Made by a program: the position numbers and the translations under genes
Assembly: GCA_012520995.1 (NCBI GenBank)
Contig: JAAYNI010000044.1
Coordinates: 62,001 to 126,000 of the forward strand
Source: Candidatus Rifleibacteriota bacterium
GTDB taxonomy: Bacteria > Muiribacteriota > Ozemobacteria > Ozemobacterales > Ozemobacteraceae
Direction of reading: 5' to 3'
Length of the DNA: 64,000 nt
Notes under the pieces: model-generated
What the model saw: only the letters and a program-made list of their open reading frames with translations
Databases searched by the model: none
What the model was told of the DNA's origin: nothing
Shown: piece after piece, positions 1 to 8,350 of the stretch
How positions within the stretch are numbered: the stretch's first letter is position 1
How the letters are laid out: each line of letters begins with the position of its first letter

Positions 1-152
1 ATAGACTGCATCTCATTATTCAGGAAAAGATAGCCTTGTTGGAAAGCTCTTCCTTTTATAGCAAAGGTAAAACCAAAGGATGATTGTGATTCTGCTTTTA
101 TAAGAGGCGCCTTTTCCGCGCGTTTTTTGAAAATTGCGTTGTTTTGAGCCAT
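1..152 (-). CDS. Partial unknown protein, N-terminal 50 residues
   Basis: An open frame starts at ATG (152) and runs off the window edge. It lies 9 nt behind the stop of the LysM gene, so it is probably co-transcribed with it. The visible N-terminus begins MAQNNAIFKKRAEKAPLIKA, is basic and has no signal peptide, so the product is probably cytoplasmic. An AAGGAT sequence 7-12 nt upstream can act as ribosome binding site. No family is recognisable from 50 residues. Confidence 0.6.
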   Translation of the reverse strand, partial: MAQNNAIFKKRAEKAPLIKAESQSSFGFTFAIKGRAFQQGYLFLNNEMQS

Positions 153-161
153 TTTAGATCC

Positions 162-1187
162 TTATCCTCGCTTTCCCAAGGGTTTTACGTCAACAATGAT
201 TTCTTCGCCTACTCTTACAGATGAACTGCGTTCAATAAAGTTAAGATCAGCTATTACGCGTGCTTTACCTGCACTGCCATAATATTTCTCAGCTATAGAA
301 TTTAAAGTATCTCCGTCTTTTATAACGTATATTACAAGCTCTTCATCTATAGTTCTGAGTTTTTTGAATTCGTTAGGATCGATATTTCTGACAGCCTTGG
401 CTACCTCTTCCATTGCTACGGGTTTGTTTTCTGAAACAACTGCAACTTTCGCTTTTTCAGCTTTTGTTGCTGTTTCAGCCTTTGCAACTGCTTTTGGCTC
501 AACTTTGGCAGTCTTCTCAGGGGCTTTTATGCTCTGAGTCTTCACAATATTCGGCAACCCGGCTTTTTCGGCAGCTTTATCAGCTTTTTCTTCTTGCTTG
601 GCCGCTTTTTGTGCTGACTTTTTATTCTCAAATGGGATTTCTGGCGGAGGAGCAACCTTAAAGGGTTCAGGAGCAGAATAAAGAGTAACCTGCTTGATTC
701 CGGAGGCAGTTTCTTCTACAGGCTGAAAAGGCACAGAAGCAATTTTCTGAGGCTCTTCGTCTTTAAATTTTCTGGCGACTTCACCCGAGAAATCGGAAAA
801 TTCAGACCAAGTGATTTTATTGCCTATTTTACTGAAAACTCTGAACTTGCCATTTTTCTTGTCGCTTTCAGAGAGGGGAACCGCCATTCTGAATGTTTTA
901 AGCACATTCGAATCTATAGGGGTTTTAGGAGCCAAAGCGTAGGTAGTTATTTTTCCCTCGCCTTTCACCTCAACGCCTATTTCGTAATTGCCAGGCATCA
1001 CCGCTTGTTCACTTTGGTTTAGAACGTGAGCAAGCACTAGGCCTTTTCCCTTTTCCAAAGGTTGACTCGGACTTATTGCAGCCGACTTGCTCAAAAAATA
1101 ACCTTTGACCAAAGGTTCCGCCTCTATAACAGGCAGACAGGTCAAGAAAAGACCCAAAAGCGAAATCGCTTTGACAGATAGCCTCAT
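162..1187 (-). CDS. Secreted LysM-domain protein
   Basis: The 341-residue product has an N-terminal signal peptide (MRLSVKAISLLGLFLTCLP...). A unique N-terminal half follows, then an Ala/Lys/Glu-rich linker (about residues 185-265), and one C-terminal LysM domain (about 285-335, with the ending DGDTLNSIAEKYYG and a Val-Gly-Glu-Glu turn). LysM domains bind peptidoglycan glycan chains, so it is probably a periplasmic cell-wall-associated protein. The ATG at 1187 was chosen over one 17 codons upstream because AAGGAG lies 9 nt before it and the signal peptide then starts correctly. It follows ispF by 86 nt. The role of the N-terminal half is unknown. Confidence 0.85.
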   Translation of the reverse strand: MRLSVKAISLLGLFLTCLPVIEAEPLVKGYFLSKSAAISPSQPLEKGKGLVLAHVLNQSEQAVMPGNYEIGVEVKGEGKITTYALAPKTPIDSNVLKTFRMAVPLSESDKKNGKFRVFSKIGNKITWSEFSDFSGEVARKFKDEEPQKIASVPFQPVEETASGIKQVTLYSAPEPFKVAPPPEIPFENKKSAQKAAKQEEKADKAAEKAGLPNIVKTQSIKAPEKTAKVEPKAVAKAETATKAEKAKVAVVSENKPVAMEEVAKAVRNIDPNEFKKLRTIDEELVIYVIKDGDTLNSIAEKYYGSAGKARVIADLNFIERSSSVRVGEEIIVDVKPLGKRG

Positions 1188-1273
1188 TGTGTTTGACTCC
1201 TTGTATTGTTTTCTTATCTTCGTTAGATATCGGCACAACCCAAGGAATACATTAAAAAATTAAAATGCTTCTT

Positions 1274-1765
1274 TTAACTTTTCGTCAATTTCCTCAATAA
1301 AACAACCGCTTCGCATTCTATCGCAAGACCTGCTCCTATAGAGTCCATACCCTCATTCGTTCCAGCCTTTATAGATATTCTGTCGGGACTCAAAGAAAGA
1401 GCTTCAGCCAGTTTGGCTTTCATCTTTTCTCTATGCGGCATGATTTTTGGCTTTTCAGTGCGTATTGTGCTATCAATGTTTACAGTTTCATAACCCTTTT
1501 CTTTAATAAGGATCGCCACTTTTTTTAATAACTCCAAGGAGCTTATACCCTTATATGCGGGATCCGTATCAGGAAAATGAGTCCCAATATCATCTAAAGC
1601 CAAAGCTCCCAACATAGCGTCCATTATTGCATGTATCAATGCATCTGCATCAGAATGCCCTGCAAGCCCCTTGGGAAAATCTATCTTTACACCGCCTAAA
1701 ACCAGCGGTCTGCCTTCTTCAAATCTGTGTATATCATGTCCAAGACCTATCCTAAATTCAGGCAT
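1274..1765 (-). CDS. ispF: 2-C-methyl-D-erythritol 2,4-cyclodiphosphate synthase
   Basis: This 163-residue product is the usual IspF length. IspF cyclises CDP-methylerythritol 2-phosphate to MEcPP with loss of CMP, the fifth MEP-pathway step. The zinc-binding GHDIH motif is at residues 9-13, and AGHSDADALIHA with the third zinc histidine is near residues 35-46. The substrate loop reads KAGTNEGMDSIG, slightly different from the common KATTTE-LGF form but with the Thr and Glu kept. It lies 11 nt after dxr and is last of the four MEP genes. Confidence 0.96.
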   Translation of the reverse strand: MPEFRIGLGHDIHRFEEGRPLVLGGVKIDFPKGLAGHSDADALIHAIMDAMLGALALDDIGTHFPDTDPAYKGISSLELLKKVAILIKEKGYETVNIDSTIRTEKPKIMPHREKMKAKLAEALSLSPDRISIKAGTNEGMDSIGAGLAIECEAVVLLRKLTKS

Positions 1766-1776
1766 TTCTAATTCCT

Positions 1777-2925
1777 TTATGAAATAAGTTCTGCAGCTTT
1801 TAGCCTAGCTTCTCTGTCCGCATCTAACAAATCTGCAAGAACAATGTTCTCCTTATTTTTGAAAGACTTAAGGGTATCAGCGACCACTTCAAAAATTTCC
1901 GTAAAAGATATACGTTCAGCCAAAAAGGCCGCTACAGCTTCTTCATTTGCCGCATTCATGACAGCCGGCATAATGCCGCAAGCTCTGCCAGCTGAATATG
2001 CCAGCTTCAGAAGCGGAAAATCATTATATCTCGGCGCTTCGAAAGTCATAGAAGTCGGTTTTGTAAAATCGAATACTTCCAAAGGAGGATTCCATCTATC
2101 AGGAAAACTCAAAGCATATTGAATTGGCAGTTTCATATCAGGATTACCGATCTGAGCTAGAATGGAAGCGTCTGTAAATTCTATCATGCTGTGAACATAA
2201 GATTGAGGGTGTACCACCACATCAATTTGCTCATAAGAGACATCAAAAAGCCATCTGGCTTCTATTACTTCCAAACCTTTATTCATTAGTGTAGCTGAAT
2301 CAACCGTTATTTTACCGCCCATATCCCAGTTAGGATGTTTCAAAGTTTGAGCTACCGTCACATTTTTCAGTTCTGAAGCTGGTTTTGTTCTGAACGGGCC
2401 ACCAGAAGCAGTTAAAATCAGTCTGCGTATTTTGTTGTTATCCGCCGCTCTCAAACATTGAAATATAGCAGAATGTTCACTATCAACCGGAACTATTGCA
2501 ACTTTGTTCTTTTTAGCCAGCTCAGTTACTATTTTACCTGCTACTACCATAGTCTCTTTGTTGGCAAGACATATAAGAAGCTTTTTGTCAATCGCTTCCA
2601 ACACAGGCTTTAAAGCTGCCGCACCTACTATTGCCATTATTACGCTGTTGACTTTAGGCACATTCAAGGCTTCCAGAGAACCTTGCTCGCCTGAAACGAC
2701 TAGAATATTTTCGCCTTTCAAAGCCTCGCGCAAAGGTTTTTCATATTGAGAATCAGCTATGGAAACAAGAGCGGGCTTAAACTCTATCGCCTGTTGAGCT
2801 AAAAGTTTCCAATTACTGTGTGCCGAAAGAGAGGCGACCTTAAGCCTCTCGGGGTACATTCTGACAACTTCCAAAGAACTTTTTCCTATGGAACCGGTAG
2901 AACCTAAGATTGCTATATATTTCAT
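1777..2925 (-). CDS. dxr: 1-deoxy-D-xylulose 5-phosphate reductoisomerase
   Basis: The 382-residue product has full DXR architecture. It converts DXP to 2-C-methyl-D-erythritol 4-phosphate using NADPH and a divalent metal; this is the fosmidomycin-sensitive step. The NADPH-binding motif GSTGSIGKSSLEVV is at residues 8-21, NKE near 122, and the metal ligands lie in VDSEHSA near 148. SGGPF and NWDMGGKITVDSATLMNKGLE form the active-site loop and substrate region. It sits 12 nt behind ispE and 11 nt before ispF, so the MEP genes are clearly one transcript. Confidence 0.97.
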   Translation of the reverse strand: MKYIAILGSTGSIGKSSLEVVRMYPERLKVASLSAHSNWKLLAQQAIEFKPALVSIADSQYEKPLREALKGENILVVSGEQGSLEALNVPKVNSVIMAIVGAAALKPVLEAIDKKLLICLANKETMVVAGKIVTELAKKNKVAIVPVDSEHSAIFQCLRAADNNKIRRLILTASGGPFRTKPASELKNVTVAQTLKHPNWDMGGKITVDSATLMNKGLEVIEARWLFDVSYEQIDVVVHPQSYVHSMIEFTDASILAQIGNPDMKLPIQYALSFPDRWNPPLEVFDFTKPTSMTFEAPRYNDFPLLKLAYSAGRACGIMPAVMNAANEEAVAAFLAERISFTEIFEVVADTLKSFKNKENIVLADLLDADREARLKAAELIS

Positions 2926-2937
2926 ATTTTACGGAAC

Positions 2938-3825
2938 TTAAACAAATTTATTCTGATAAACAGAAGTATCAGTCAATTCTAGCATAACAGGCATACCTTC
3001 AAGATAAGATATGGCATCCAAAGCGTCTTTTCTGGTATAAAAGAGTCCAAAAACAGTAGAACCGCTGCCTGACATCATAGCAACTCCCTTGCCGTTTTTT
3101 TCCAGCATTTCTTTAATACGCTGTATCACGGGATAGCGATGCAAAGTAACAGATTCAAGATCATTAAATGCGAATTGCCTTAGAGCCAGCAAATCACGTT
3201 TTATATAGGCTGTAACTGCCAAAGAAAATGTAGAAGCTTTGGAAGAATTTTGCGAAGGCTGATAATTCTGATAAACCCACTTTGTAGAAACTGGACAATC
3301 AATCGGCATAACCAAAACCACTATCAGAGGCTTCGAGAGTTTTTCTAAAAATTGAACCTGCTCGCCTCTTCCAAATGCCAAGCCTAATCCGCCCCTAATC
3401 ATGAAAGGCACATCCGAACCTACTTTAGCTCCGACCTCCATCAAATCAGCTAAAGAAACTGTCTTTTCATACAGTCTTGGGATACCGGCTATTACTGCAG
3501 CAGCATCAGCACTTCCGCCGCCCAAGCCCGCTGCAGCGGGTATATGTTTTTCTATATGTATTTTAACTGCAGGCGTTATTTTAAGCAATTCGAAAACCTC
3601 AAGAGCTGCTTTGTAAACCAAGTTATCTGGGCCAGAAGGTATCGATTCATCGCTGCAAGTAACACCTATTCCCTCTTCTCTGGATGCGGAAAGAACGATA
3701 TTATCCGCCAGTGACACTGACTGCATCAACATCTGAAGGTCATGATAACCGTCAGACCTCTTGTTTTTAACCCAAAGAACAGGGTTTATTTTTGCATAAG
3801 CCGGTACAATTATTGTTTTTTTCAT
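2938..3825 (-). CDS. ispE: 4-diphosphocytidyl-2-C-methyl-D-erythritol kinase
   Basis: This 295-residue GHMP-family kinase phosphorylates the 2-hydroxyl of CDP-ME. The N-terminus PAYAKINPVLWV is the typical GHMP motif 1 with the catalytic Lys. The glycine-rich ATP loop PAAAGLGGGSADAAA lies near residues 95-108, and MMSGSGSTVFG near 245-255 is motif 3. The start lies 1 nt after the ispD stop, which suggests translational coupling. Length and motifs are normal. Confidence 0.96.
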   Translation of the reverse strand: MKKTIIVPAYAKINPVLWVKNKRSDGYHDLQMLMQSVSLADNIVLSASREEGIGVTCSDESIPSGPDNLVYKAALEVFELLKITPAVKIHIEKHIPAAAGLGGGSADAAAVIAGIPRLYEKTVSLADLMEVGAKVGSDVPFMIRGGLGLAFGRGEQVQFLEKLSKPLIVVLVMPIDCPVSTKWVYQNYQPSQNSSKASTFSLAVTAYIKRDLLALRQFAFNDLESVTLHRYPVIQRIKEMLEKNGKGVAMMSGSGSTVFGLFYTRKDALDAISYLEGMPVMLELTDTSVYQNKFV

Positions 3826-3826
3826 T

Positions 3827-4519
3827 TTATCTTTCAGATAATATAAGGTTTAAAATTTTAAAATCAATCGGAGAGGTAAGCTTAATATTCTCTAAGGATC
3901 CTGGAGCTATTCTAACTTCATTCCCCATCCCATAAATAAGGCTTGCTTCGTCTGTTGCCGCATCGCCTTCTTCTTTTGCTTTTTTTAGAGCTTGTCTTAT
4001 TAAAGAGCATTTAAAAACCTGAGGAGTTTGAACCCTATAAATTTCAGTTCTATTAAGACGCTTTGTCATTTGGCCTGATGAAACCTGAGCCAAAGTGTCA
4101 GAAGAGGGAATTGCGCAAATAGCTGCCCCTGTTTCAAAAGCAGCACGCAAAGTCATAGTTGCCACATCTCTTGTGATCCCTGGCCTTGCTGCGTCATGAA
4201 TCAATACAAATTCATCTTCATCCTGGTCTAAAGCGGCTATACCTGACATCACAGAATCTTGCCTTGTAGCCCCGCCTTCAGTTATAAGAAAAGGCTTAGA
4301 TGGCTTAAAAGCAGCCAAGAGGATTTTACCTCTTTGAATTTCATTGGCTGGCAAAACAAGAACAATCTTGGTAATCTCTTGCATGCTGTCAAAACATTCA
4401 AGACTCCATTGCATAACTGGCTTGTTGCAAAGATTCATAAACTGTTTAGGAGTTTTAGACTCCATTCTTTTACCCATACCGCCAGCAACTATAACTGCAG
4501 CAGCTTTCATCTCCTTCAT
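3827..4519 (-). CDS. ispD: 2-C-methyl-D-erythritol 4-phosphate cytidylyltransferase
   Basis: The 230-residue product transfers CMP from CTP to MEP. The nucleotide-binding N-terminus VIVAGGMGKRM followed by TPKQF (about residues 9-28) and the VLIHDAARP motif near 105 mark IspD. It appears to be the first gene of the ispDE-dxr-ispF transcript, because the 168 nt upstream contain only repeat modules. A second in-frame Met four residues in (MKEMKAA) is an equally possible start. Confidence 0.95.
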   Translation of the reverse strand: MKEMKAAAVIVAGGMGKRMESKTPKQFMNLCNKPVMQWSLECFDSMQEITKIVLVLPANEIQRGKILLAAFKPSKPFLITEGGATRQDSVMSGIAALDQDEDEFVLIHDAARPGITRDVATMTLRAAFETGAAICAIPSSDTLAQVSSGQMTKRLNRTEIYRVQTPQVFKCSLIRQALKKAKEEGDAATDEASLIYGMGNEVRIAPGSLENIKLTSPIDFKILNLILSER

Positions 4520-4544
4520 TGCTCTTAAGCCCTTTCTTTAAAAT

Positions 4545-4682
4545 CAGCACCGCCTGATTTGCTCAGTGGACAGTGAAATTGTCTTAGAAGCTTGGCATTA
4601 ATCCATTTCTAAACAATTTGTCTATCCCCTACACCCTACGCCCCACCCCCTCGAATTTTCGCCACCCGCCACTCATCACTGT
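4545..4682. repeat. Mosaic intergenic repeat: F-inverted, B, A modules
   Basis: The gap between ispD and xseB carries an inverted pair of module F fragments (about 4575-4588 and 4607-4619). Then come module B (4621-4650, CCCCTACACCCTACGCCCC) and module A (4660-4680, CGCCACCCGCCACTCATCAC). The reverse complement of 60158-60225 has the same order and near-identical wording. Module A lies directly behind the xseB stop codon, which is followed by AACAGACAGTGATGAGTGG on the minus strand. Confidence 0.75.
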
Positions 4683-4687
4683 CTGTT

Positions 4688-4972
4688 TCAGCGTCCGTCT
4701 TTTTCTATATTAAAATCTTTTTCCGAAGGATTTTCGGTAGTGCCCAAAAGCTGAAGCATCTTTTCTTCTGTTTCATCCAAAAGCTTTTTGCATCGATCTG
4801 CAAACTTAATTCCCAAAGTATATAAATTCAAAGACGTTTCAAGCGGAGTGCCTTCTTTTTCGAGCAAACCTACGGTCTTCTCAAGGTTCGCCGCCGCAGT
4901 CTCATATGACATATCAGCCAAGGCTTCATCCGTAATCTTCAATAAATTTTCCAATTGAGAGTTTTGAGCCAT
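4688..4972 (-). CDS. xseB: Exodeoxyribonuclease VII small subunit
   Basis: This 94-residue product has the usual XseB length and helical hairpin. The conserved part runs from YETAAANLEKTVGLLEKEG through LETSLNLYTLGIKFADRCK to a coiled helix ending in EEKMLQLL. With XseA it degrades single-stranded DNA to oligonucleotides. The start is 1 nt behind the xseA stop, so the two subunits are translationally coupled. The stop runs directly into a repeat module. Confidence 0.92.
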   Translation of the reverse strand: MAQNSQLENLLKITDEALADMSYETAAANLEKTVGLLEKEGTPLETSLNLYTLGIKFADRCKKLLDETEEKMLQLLGTTENPSEKDFNIEKDGR

Positions 4973-4973
4973 T

Positions 4974-6224
4974 TTATCTCCCTTTTTTATTCAGTATTAT
5001 ATCTTGAACCTTAACTTCCGCTTTTCCATCTGCAAAAGCCAGAGTCAAAGGTTGCTCTTTGGACAAATCGGCTGCAGAAACAACTACCCTTCCCTCTTCG
5101 TCTGAAGCCATAAGATAGCCGCGCTTAAGAATAGCTTCAGGATTGAGTGCCAAGAGTTTATTAAAAGCAAGTTCTGTTCGATGGCGCTGTGATTTATAAA
5201 AGAGCTTAAAAGCGTTTTCCAAATCCCTTGTAAGAGACATTACATTTAATCTGCGTTCAGAAATCAACAACTCAGGTCTGGTTAAAAATCTGCAAGCAGC
5301 GTGCTTTGAATAGACTTGTCTCAAAAAAGCGATTTTACGCTTCATAAGATTTGTCATCCTGCCAGTTTGCAATTTAAGATAGGCTTCCAGTTCCGCTTTT
5401 ACCGGAACAGCAAGCTCACCGGCAACAGAAGGAGTAGCAGCTCTCTTGTCTGCAACAAGGTCTGCTATAGTGGTATCTGTTTCATGGCCTATAGCTGAAA
5501 TTACAGGCTTATGGCAAGCTCCTATTGCTCTGGCAACCGACTCTTCATTAAAACACCATAAATCTTCGAGACTGCCGCCGCCTCTGGCTATTATTATAAG
5601 ATCTACCCTGTTGTCAGCATCAAGACGCTCAATTCCTTGTACTATCTCTTCTGCAGCACCTTCGCCTTGTACTTTTGCAGGCACGAGATAAAGAGGCATA
5701 TTAGGATAACGTCTTCTGATAACCCTATAGATATCCTGTATAACAGACCCTCTCGGAGAGGTGACTATACCGACACCCTTCGGAATGAAGGGAAGAGACA
5801 TCTTTCTCTCAGGTTCGAAAAGACCCTCAGCAGAAAGCTTTTTCTTGAGTTTTTCATAAGCTTCGTAGAGAGCTCCTACACCGGCAGGACGCAGATCATT
5901 CACCAAAATCTGATACTCTCCTCTTGGAGGATAGACAGAAATATTGGCGTAAACCGTTACAAGATCGCCGTTCGCAAAAGAAGCTTTTATACGTCTTCGT
6001 ACACCTGCCCAAAGAGCCGCCTTAACCACAGATTTATCATCTTTTAGCGTAAAATAACAATGGCCGGAAGCTGCTTTGACCAGATTCGAAATTTCGCCTG
6101 TTATCCAAACCCCGGAAAGTTGAGAATCACCCTCCAAAATGTTCTTAATACGATTAGTTAAATCCGTAACACTGTACACCTTGTAGGGCAACGCGGAGGT
6201 TTGAATAGGCTCATCCAGTTTCAT
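4974..6224 (-). CDS. xseA: Exodeoxyribonuclease VII large subunit
   Basis: The 416-residue product has an N-terminal OB-fold (about residues 12-110, with LSGVWITGEISN and SGHCYFTLKD). It is followed by the catalytic exonuclease VII core with VGIVTSPRGSVIQDI and the IIARGGGSLEDLWCFNEE signature. A helical region and a short C-terminal beta segment complete it. It acts with XseB in single-strand DNA degradation during repair. Its ATG overlaps the accC stop by 4 nt (ATGA type). Confidence 0.95.
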   Translation of the reverse strand: MKLDEPIQTSALPYKVYSVTDLTNRIKNILEGDSQLSGVWITGEISNLVKAASGHCYFTLKDDKSVVKAALWAGVRRRIKASFANGDLVTVYANISVYPPRGEYQILVNDLRPAGVGALYEAYEKLKKKLSAEGLFEPERKMSLPFIPKGVGIVTSPRGSVIQDIYRVIRRRYPNMPLYLVPAKVQGEGAAEEIVQGIERLDADNRVDLIIIARGGGSLEDLWCFNEESVARAIGACHKPVISAIGHETDTTIADLVADKRAATPSVAGELAVPVKAELEAYLKLQTGRMTNLMKRKIAFLRQVYSKHAACRFLTRPELLISERRLNVMSLTRDLENAFKLFYKSQRHRTELAFNKLLALNPEAILKRGYLMASDEEGRVVVSAADLSKEQPLTLAFADGKAEVKVQDIILNKKGR

Positions 6225-7612
6225 TCTGCTGCCGCTTCCATATCCTGTTTTCGATGTTCCTTCATGAGAAAATCGGGCATATGCTGAGCTACGAAAGAAG
6301 TGTTGAAATTCCCTGAGCGAAAGGTGTCTGTATTTAAAGTATACTCATGAAAAGGAATGGTAGTATCCACACCTTTGATAGTAAACTCTGAAAGAGATGT
6401 AAGCATTCTGTTTATAGCTTCCTCACGATTATTTCCCCAGACAATCAGTTTTGCTATCATGGAATCATATTCGGGAGCTATTTCATATTCTTGATAAGCT
6501 GAAGAATCAACTCTTACCCAAGGACCGCCTGGAGCTATATAAGTCTCCAAGGTTCCTGGATAAGGAGCAAAGGAGTTTAAAGGGCTTTCCGCGTTAATAC
6601 GGCATTCAATAGCCCAGCCTTTCAAATCAGCTATTTTATAAGGCAAATTCAGCTTCTCGCCATTTGCAATCCTTATTTGCATTTCCACAAGATCCAAGCC
6701 TGTTGCCAGTTCTGTAATAGGATGCTCAACCTGAAGCCTTGTATTCATCTCCATGAAATAGAAGTTATCATTGCCGTCCAAGAGGAACTCCACAGTGCCA
6801 AGGCTATAATAGTTAATAAGTTCTGCCGCTCTTATAGCTGTTTCACAAAGCTTTTTGCGTAGAGCAGGCGAAACTGCTGGTGATGGACATTCTTCCAAAA
6901 GTTTTTGATGTCTGCGCTGAATGGTACATTCTCTTTCGCCTAGAGCTACAACTGTACCATGAGTGTCCCCAGCTATCTGAACCTCAATATGTCGAGGATT
7001 CGTTATAAATTTTTCAATATAAACTCTGCTGTCGCCAAATGAAGCTTGAGCTTCTACTTTAGCCATGTCAAACATAGAAGCAAAATCTTCTGGTTTTTCA
7101 ACCAAACGCATACCCTTGCCGCCCCCGCCAGAGGTAGCCTTAATCAGAACCGGAAAACCTACCTGCTTGGCTATTTGCAAGCCTTCCCGAGCATCCTCAA
7201 TGCTATCGGGAGAACCTGGCACAACAGGTATGTTGTTTTTTTGCATAAGTTCTCTTGCTACAGATTTTTGTCCCATTCGTTCTATTGCTCTAAAATCAGG
7301 ACCAATAAAGGTAAAACCGCATTTTTCTACTATTTCAGCAAAATTCGGGTTTTCGGACAAAAAACCGTATCCGGGATGTATGGCATCACACTTAGCTGCT
7401 TCTGCAACAGAAAGCACATTAGGAATACTTAAATAAGATTGATCCGGCCTAGCTGGTCCAATACAATATATTTCATCTGCCAAGCGAGTATGAAGAGCAT
7501 TTTTGTCTGCCTCTGAATATACAGCGACTGTTTTTATACCCATTCTCTTGCAGGTTCTTATTATTCTTACAGCTATTTCGCCTCTATTTGCGACTAGTAT
7601 TTTAGAGAACAT
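6221..7612 (-). CDS. accC: Acetyl-CoA carboxylase biotin carboxylase subunit
   Basis: This 463-residue product has the three biotin carboxylase parts: an N-terminal Rossmann-like domain (KILVANRGEIAVRI), ATP-grasp with the glycine-rich loop KATSGGGGKGMR, and the EMNTRLQVEHPITE signature. It carboxylates biotin on the carrier protein with ATP and bicarbonate in the first step of fatty acid synthesis. It is about 15 residues longer than typical because of a charged C-terminal tail. The upstream gene is the AccB-like protein, but that partner lacks the biotin-accepting lysine, so AccC must use another carrier. Confidence 0.95.
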   Translation of the reverse strand: MFSKILVANRGEIAVRIIRTCKRMGIKTVAVYSEADKNALHTRLADEIYCIGPARPDQSYLSIPNVLSVAEAAKCDAIHPGYGFLSENPNFAEIVEKCGFTFIGPDFRAIERMGQKSVARELMQKNNIPVVPGSPDSIEDAREGLQIAKQVGFPVLIKATSGGGGKGMRLVEKPEDFASMFDMAKVEAQASFGDSRVYIEKFITNPRHIEVQIAGDTHGTVVALGERECTIQRRHQKLLEECPSPAVSPALRKKLCETAIRAAELINYYSLGTVEFLLDGNDNFYFMEMNTRLQVEHPITELATGLDLVEMQIRIANGEKLNLPYKIADLKGWAIECRINAESPLNSFAPYPGTLETYIAPGGPWVRVDSSAYQEYEIAPEYDSMIAKLIVWGNNREEAINRMLTSLSEFTIKGVDTTIPFHEYTLNTDTFRSGNFNTSFVAQHMPDFLMKEHRKQDMEAAAE

Positions 7613-7770
7613 TAAAAATTTCCTTTGTCTAGTAAGTTTGCAACAATTATTTGTTAATATGATGAGGTCTCTTGATTTTTATTCTGTATTTTGAAATCTC
7701 TAAGCTTCAACTGCTTATCAGCAAGGCAAAGCAATTAGCGGCATTATTTAGTTTAAGGTTTTTATCCTTT

Positions 7771-7799
7771 CTACTCCCTACCCCCTAGTCCCTAGCTTT
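7771..7799. repeat. Module B repeat before the accB-like stop
   Basis: CTACTCCCTACCCCCTAGTC and a few further bases match module B of the dispersed repeats. On the minus strand the accB-like stop sits inside CACTAAAAGCTAG, resembling the second part of module E, and runs straight into B. The rest of the 7613-7798 gap shows no gene. Confidence 0.65.
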
Positions 7800-8209
7800 T
7801 AGTGCGGGAGGTCGACAACCATTAAGAGTTTTCCATAATCGACAACCGTACCATCTTTGACGGCTAACTTGCTTATAGTGCCATCCAAGGAACAATTTAT
7901 CTTATCCTTGAAACCTATGCCCTTAACGTAACCCAAAGTCTCGCCCTTGCGTATAGAATCGCCAACCTTTAGAGGATTCGCAAAAGTGAAGGTGCCCACC
8001 TTTTCGCACCTAATCTCTACCTGAGTTACCTCACTTTCATCCTGTTCAAATTCTTCAGGAGCTAAAAAATCCTCACAAGCGCCCACTTCTTTTATGGTCG
8101 TATCCAGTTTTATTTTCAAACTGGTTTTATCTCTGTTAGTAAGCTCAAAAGAGCTGTATCCATGTTTTTTCATGGCTGCGCAAATGACTTCGAGTTCTTG
8201 TATATTCAT
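7799..8209 (-). CDS. AccB-like protein lacking the biotinyl lysine
   Basis: The 136-residue product has the full BCCP layout. There is an N-terminal helix (MNIQELEVICAAMKKHG), an acidic linker, and a C-terminal biotinyl/lipoyl-like barrel starting at VGTF (residue 71). Gapless alignment puts the canonical EAMKM at residues 96-100, but here it reads KGIGF, so Gly99 replaces the biotin-accepting lysine. The hairpin flanks (KGETLGY before, LDGTISKLAVKDG after) are intact, so the fold is probably kept. Start 8209 was preferred over an ATG 16 codons upstream because of an AGGAAA site and the BCCP-like N-terminus. Plant BADC proteins show the same kind of loss and regulate acetyl-CoA carboxylase; a similar role here is inference. 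Confidence 0.85.
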   Translation of the reverse strand: MNIQELEVICAAMKKHGYSSFELTNRDKTSLKIKLDTTIKEVGACEDFLAPEEFEQDESEVTQVEIRCEKVGTFTFANPLKVGDSIRKGETLGYVKGIGFKDKINCSLDGTISKLAVKDGTVVDYGKLLMVVDLPH

Positions 8210-8279
8210 TAATCTTTTCCTATATATAAGAATGTTGTAGGCTCTGGATTCTATCATAAGAAAATAGCTTTTTCAATTC

Positions 8280-8309
8280 TTGACAACATATCCTGCAAGT
8301 AGCTATTAT
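8280..8309 (+). promoter_or_regulatory. Sigma-70-type promoter
   Basis: TTGACA at 8280-8285, an 18-nt spacer and TATTAT at 8304-8309 precede the secreted protein at 8351. An overlapping TATAAT at 8307 would give a 21-nt spacer. The region is also the divergent gap with the AccB-like gene. Confidence 0.55.
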
Positions 8310-8350
8310 AATTACGTGCTAAAAAAAATCGTCACATGGAGTATCCAACT

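Noticed and set aside
1274-1765. Altered substrate loop of IspF (KAGTNEGMDSIG) as loss of function
   Set aside because: Zinc ligands and the key Thr/Glu are kept and it sits in an intact MEP operon.
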